From assembly GCA_022702545.1 (NCBI GenBank), contig JAHRBC010000007.1:558001-622000 (forward strand): a stretch of DNA of 64,000 nt, read 5' to 3'. The notes below the pieces were generated by a model. The model saw nothing but the letters and a program-made list of their open reading frames with translations. It was not told the DNA's origin and did no database searches. Positions 60,162 to 64,000 of this stretch are shown piece after piece. The stretch comes from Phycomyces nitens (Eukaryota > Mucoromycota > Mucoromycetes > Mucorales > Phycomycetaceae). A program made the translations under genes and the position numbers. Within the stretch, counting starts at the first letter, position 1; every line of letters starts with the position of its first letter.

Positions 60162-62186
60162 TTAAAGCTCTTTATACTCTAATGGAATCAAGAACTCTAC
60201 TCCCCAAGGTATATTTCCAGTCTTCATATCAATACCCTTCCAAAACCCACGTGAAATACCAATATCAGCCATGTAAAGTTCACCTGTCACAGAAGGAGAC
60301 ACACAATCTGTGGTAGGAACGCCTAAACAGAGCGTGCATTTGGGATGGATTGATCTACTGAATCCATGCATTTTATCTAGGAAATTTGTGTCAATATAGA
60401 CCAGTACGATAATCATCCATATAATATTTCTCCTACCACTGAATCCAGATGGAGCTCGCAGACTTATGATGGGTGCAGAATGATTGTTGGCCCATTCAAT
60501 AGTTCGTGATATGGAAGGGTAGAGAGGATCTCCCAAGTTGACATTTAGTTTATGTACTCCAAAGATAGAGTCCATGATAAGATCCGCATCGATACACAGA
60601 GCTTCCAAGTCTGATAAAACCCAAGTCAATAAACTCTACTGTTTGAAAAGATCCTTTACCTGTACTTGGTACAATTGAAGCACCAACTGCAGACAGCATA
60701 CTTAGCTGGGACTCCAATAAGTCGCTGTTTGTTGACACTGGAAACATGCTGACGATCACTTTCCAGCCACGGTTAATTAGATGGCGAGCAGCTGCCAGCC
60801 CATATTCACCAATAAAGCCATTTCCTGCCAATACAACAGCCGTGTATGTAGACTTTGAAGGTTGGTCGTCTAAGTCCAAGATAAAGCATTAGTCCTGAGT
60901 GATAATCTCGGGCTGCTTTCTTACCAATGATCTGGAGTGCTAATAAGCATGCACTACGTCCACCATTTTCAACCAATATTTCACTTGGACCAGGCCCTGA
61001 AAGACTTTCTATGGCCATTCTCTGTTTATAGTCTTATTTCTCATACAGAGTATCAGACTTACCAGCAGACTTTTCAACAATATCCATCAATTCGTTTGAC
61101 ACTGGAGGACAGGGAATCTTTCCATTCACAGTGACAATCGCATGGCCCTTTTTCAAGCGTCTGTCTGTACCATTTACCTCATCATCAATATCAGAAGACA
61201 GGTAATCGCCAGTGTTCTCATCAGAGTCCCTATCCTCGGATAAAGAAGATGAGGCTGGTTCAAGTACCATTTCGCTATTCAGTAGATTTGTTTTCACTTG
61301 GGATTTCTCTTTCTGTGGCAAGCGATTCAATGATACCAACAAGGTATCAGGAGCGGTGTCATCAGATTCCTATAAACCGGCTTAATTCTAGGCACTCGTT
61401 TCTCAAAAGTCTCTTGGACTTACTCGAATCTCTTCAAACACTCTTTTCTTGTCAAACATACTCAAATTTGCTTGAAAGTCAAATTCCTTTTTTCGAAACT
61501 CTTCCACATCCTCTTCAGCCCATCCGTGGTCTTTCTCGGGTTTAGAATTGGATTTCTTGGATCGTCTTGCTATATTTCACACGCACATTAGATCCAAGTC
61601 CCAATGAATCAATATTCCCTTGTAAATGATAAAAGAAGAAGACTTGCGTGTATTGGAAACTGACTGACTGGGTTCATTCTATTCTCCATCCGTCCAAATC
61701 AGACAACATTGATAGGACCATATATTTGGCAACATTCCCATTCCTTACCTTTGGATTCTTCTTTGCCCGCCCTTCCCTGGGTTCTCTCGGTGTTTCTTGT
61801 CCAGCGAATGGTGTAGATGTCTCTAGGCTCTTTGATTGATGTACGCCAGGGCTTCTGATGGGAACAGCGGGTTGAACCAAAGGAGGTTCTACAGAAGGTG
61901 GGGGTGCCACATGCCTTGATACCACCTGTAGATCTTTGATGTCTTTTCCTACCACTCCATAGATGGGAGTTTCCAAGGCTGGTTGACCAGGAAACACCAG
62001 ACTCACTAGACAAAAAAAAGGGGGGAGGGTGAGCAAGGTTATAAGCATCGGAATGAGTGAATGATGACTACCTTTATGAAGTGTCATCTGGTGTGTACTG
62101 GGTGCAATTTCGGCAACTGTTCCATCAATCAAGACTCCTGAATGAAGTGTGAGAGAGACGCGTAATCCAATAAATTCTTCTGCCAT
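60162..62186 (-). CDS. EDC3: Enhancer of mRNA decapping Edc3, 520 aa
   Basis: Exons, with two uncertain joins: 62072-62186, 61749-62005, 61648-61678 (micro-exon), 61424-61569, 61063-61369, 60925-61032, 60660-60869, 60437-60610 and 60162-60376. The N-terminal LSm fold (FIGLRVSLTLHSGVLIDG) is followed by an FDF motif (EFDFQANLSMFDK, about 165-177) and a C-terminal YjeF-N Rossmann domain (VVLAGNGFIGEYGLAAARHL, DADLIMDSIFGV). Edc3 scaffolds Dcp2 and Dhh1 in P-bodies. The frame requires a 31-nt micro-exon before the FDF exon, apparently ended by a GC donor. An intron of only 30 nt is needed at 61033-61062. Identity is certain, these joins are not. Confidence 0.88.
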
Positions 62187-62253
62187 GTGATTTCGAAAGA
62201 GAAAGAGAAAGAGCTGAAAAATAGATAAAGCATCAGATGGTCTCTTTTATACT

Positions 62254-62261
62254 TCACGTGA
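62254..62261. promoter_or_regulatory. E-box TCACGTGA upstream of Edc3
   Basis: An 8-bp palindrome 68 bp before the Edc3 start codon. Shares its core with the elements at 15113 and 39023. Confidence 0.35.
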
Positions 62262-62455
62262 CACCATAGTCACTTGATTAATGGCTCTAAAATAGCTTGT
62301 TTGATTATTATTATTATGGTTATTGATTAAGCTTTAATTCCAGAGAACTGGTTGGCATAGAAACAACCTTTATTTGATTGATATTCTGTAGGATTAACAT
62401 TAATCTATATTATGAATATTGATATTTACAGTGTATTATCTCTAGACTGAGAAAT

Positions 62456-63247
62456 CTATGTGGATGATTTGTGCCATAACTTATAGCCAGCTAGTACAGA
62501 ACTAATCAATCCACTCCACGCCTGGGCTGGCCCAGAGAAAGACGGCTTCCAAATGTCGCATGCTAATAACCACCGTTTGTCAGTATTTAATTGATTGTCG
62601 AACATCTAAGGAAACTCACCACAGAAAACACCATCAGCCATCAGTTTAATTATTGAAATACGGGCCATCCATAGATCATCCCTTTGGCTCTGGTTTAATC
62701 TTTCGTGGTCATATGAAAGCAGCTGTAATTGCCACAGTGCTGAAAATGCCGATTTAAGGTCGGCTATGATGCTGATGAACCAGCAATAATGCGCTGTCTT
62801 TTGTGCCTGTTTACCAAGCCCGGGATTGATTAAACTAAGCTTATAGAAACATACTACATCGTCTGCTAGGTTGTTGGTTATTGTGTTGAGTAACAAGAGG
62901 TTTTGAGTAGGTGGCACTAGGGTTGCCATAAGGACTCGGATCGGTCCTAGTGCAGTACCAAGACGCAATATTCGCCGTGTCAGCGATAGTCTACTAGTCA
63001 TTGTTGACCATACTTTTGAGTGAAGAATATTGTAGTATATCAGGACCTTAAAGGTATACTGGATAGTCTTCAAGGCCTTATCTCTGCCGTCGAATAATAA
63101 GAGGACGGTCTGGGCGATAGCAAATACTGATTTACGGGCAGGGGCATGTTGAGCAATGTGATTGGTGATGTCGGGTTGGGCATCTAGCTTTGGAGGATTC
63201 GAGTGTAATGACTGGAATGCTTGGGTTGTTCTTACGATAGTAGCCAT
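62456..63247 (-). CDS. Peroxisomal membrane protein Pex11 family, 244 aa
   Basis: Two exons, 62620-63247 and 62456-62562, joined in phase 1 (GTGAGT donor). The start at 63247 gives MATIVRTTQAFQSLH; an ATG 18 nt upstream is also in frame. The Pex11 core is clear: LLLFDGRDKALKTIQYTFKV near residue 50, then SRLSLTRRILRLGTALGP, and a C-terminal hydrophobic GPAQAWSGLISSVLAG. The family tubulates peroxisomal membrane before division. The length and the DGRDK element fit the Pex11C-type fungal paralogues. Membrane contact through amphipathic helices is family knowledge, not seen directly. Confidence 0.88.
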
Positions 63248-64000
63248 TGGAAGTAAGCGTTTCACCTTGACTTACTGTCAAGAGGAACAGCACCATTTGA
63301 ACAATTAAGGATATTTTTTTAAGAGTCGTGGCCCTGAAGTGGAAAAGCCAAAATATCGACTGCCAAAATGCAGCACTGGTTAGGAATGTTATCACACCAC
63401 TTTTATGAGCCCGATTATATTAATCAACGTTCATTTCCAGTAATTTAATCTATACCACTTTTTCTACCACAGAAGCATAAAGGGATATCAAAGGGTATTT
63501 CTAGCAAAGTTTAAAGGGCAGGTCTTGGTATTCAATATATGTATATGTATATATATATAAAAGGATTATTATTTAAATCATCGTACTTGATTAAGCAACC
63601 TATTGAAATATTTCTAATTTTCAAAACGCTTTCTCGTAACCAATCTCTAATTATCTTTTTTAGATAATCTTTTAACCATTATATGTTATTTGTCTTTGTA
63701 AAAGTCATACAGGCTATATTGCTATCAAGTGAAAATAATTTCACAGGTATATATTTGCGCTTTCCACGTTATATACACCTTGAAAAACGAGCGGCATGGC
63801 TGAGATGGTACCAAAAAGATGTATTTCAAGGGACCTCATTTTAAAACACACACACTTTGGAACACTTGTTTTCATAAAAATCAAATACGCCATAATAATT
63901 TTTGATAATCTGATGGTCTATCACGTAAAGCCAAGTTTCAATCCTTGTCTCAATTGACCAGAGGAAAATGTCTAAAAGTTAAAATATATATATATGCCAA
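63248..64000. other. Right-edge intergenic DNA
   Basis: AT-rich, with a (TA)n at about 63537-63560. No gene or tRNA is supported. It includes the Pex11 promoter. Confidence 0.5.

Noticed and set aside
63790..63830. tRNA-like 5' start (GCGGCATGGCTGAGATGGT)
   Set aside because: Resembles a Leu/Ser tRNA A-box, but no acceptor, anticodon or T-arm pairing could be built downstream.

Overview
The window is nuclear DNA from an intron-rich, AT-rich filamentous fungus, most likely an early-diverging one (Mucoromycota, Mucorales-type). Supporting signs are short introns (mostly 45-90 nt) with GTAAG-type donors and TAG/CAG acceptors, long TATATA and homopolymer intergenic tracts, a glucoamylase with an N-terminal CBM21 starch-binding domain as in Rhizopus, a DIRS-type tyrosine-recombinase retroelement, and GTAAG-like but GC-starting introns in several genes. 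The phylum call is inference; no species is claimed. Layout: 0-9 kb holds housekeeping and regulatory genes: a truncated endonuclease/exonuclease/phosphatase protein, a small two-helix membrane protein, an alpha-arrestin, COQ10 and a Zn2Cys6 transcription factor. 9-15.3 kb is a gene desert. 15.3-23.1 kb carries eIF3c, COG8 and a ZIP9-like metal transporter. 23.9-33.6 kb is an accessory island bounded by a perfect 38-bp inverted repeat. It contains an internally deleted, stop-interrupted DIRS element with inverted terminal repeats, a roughly 320-bp TA-flanked MITE, and at least six unfamiliar genes or gene remnants on both strands. 34-45 kb returns to dense housekeeping genes: a bacterial-type CMP kinase, UBR7, ribosomal uL13, a lineage-specific protein, a coiled-coil protein, a ZNF706-like zinc finger, a HIT protein and an RCK2/Srk1-like kinase. 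45-63 kb has secreted glucoamylase, Prp43 helicase, the Golgi/endosomal RING ligase Tul1/DscA, ribosomal uL1, the Mgm1/OPA1 dynamin, the decapping factor Edc3 and a Pex11-family protein. The genes do not form operons. They fall into functional themes by coincidence of neighbourhood: mitochondrion (COQ10, Mgm1), translation and mRNA turnover (eIF3c, uL13, uL1, Edc3), RNA splicing/ribosome biogenesis (Prp43), ubiquitin quality control (arrestin adaptor, UBR7, Tul1), Golgi traffic (COG8) and peroxisome (Pex11). Intron-by-intron reconstruction gave about 77 introns. Five of these need a GC-AG donor to keep the frame and conserved motifs, and a sixth is probable. That excess, and the inverted-repeat-bounded island, are the most notable observations.
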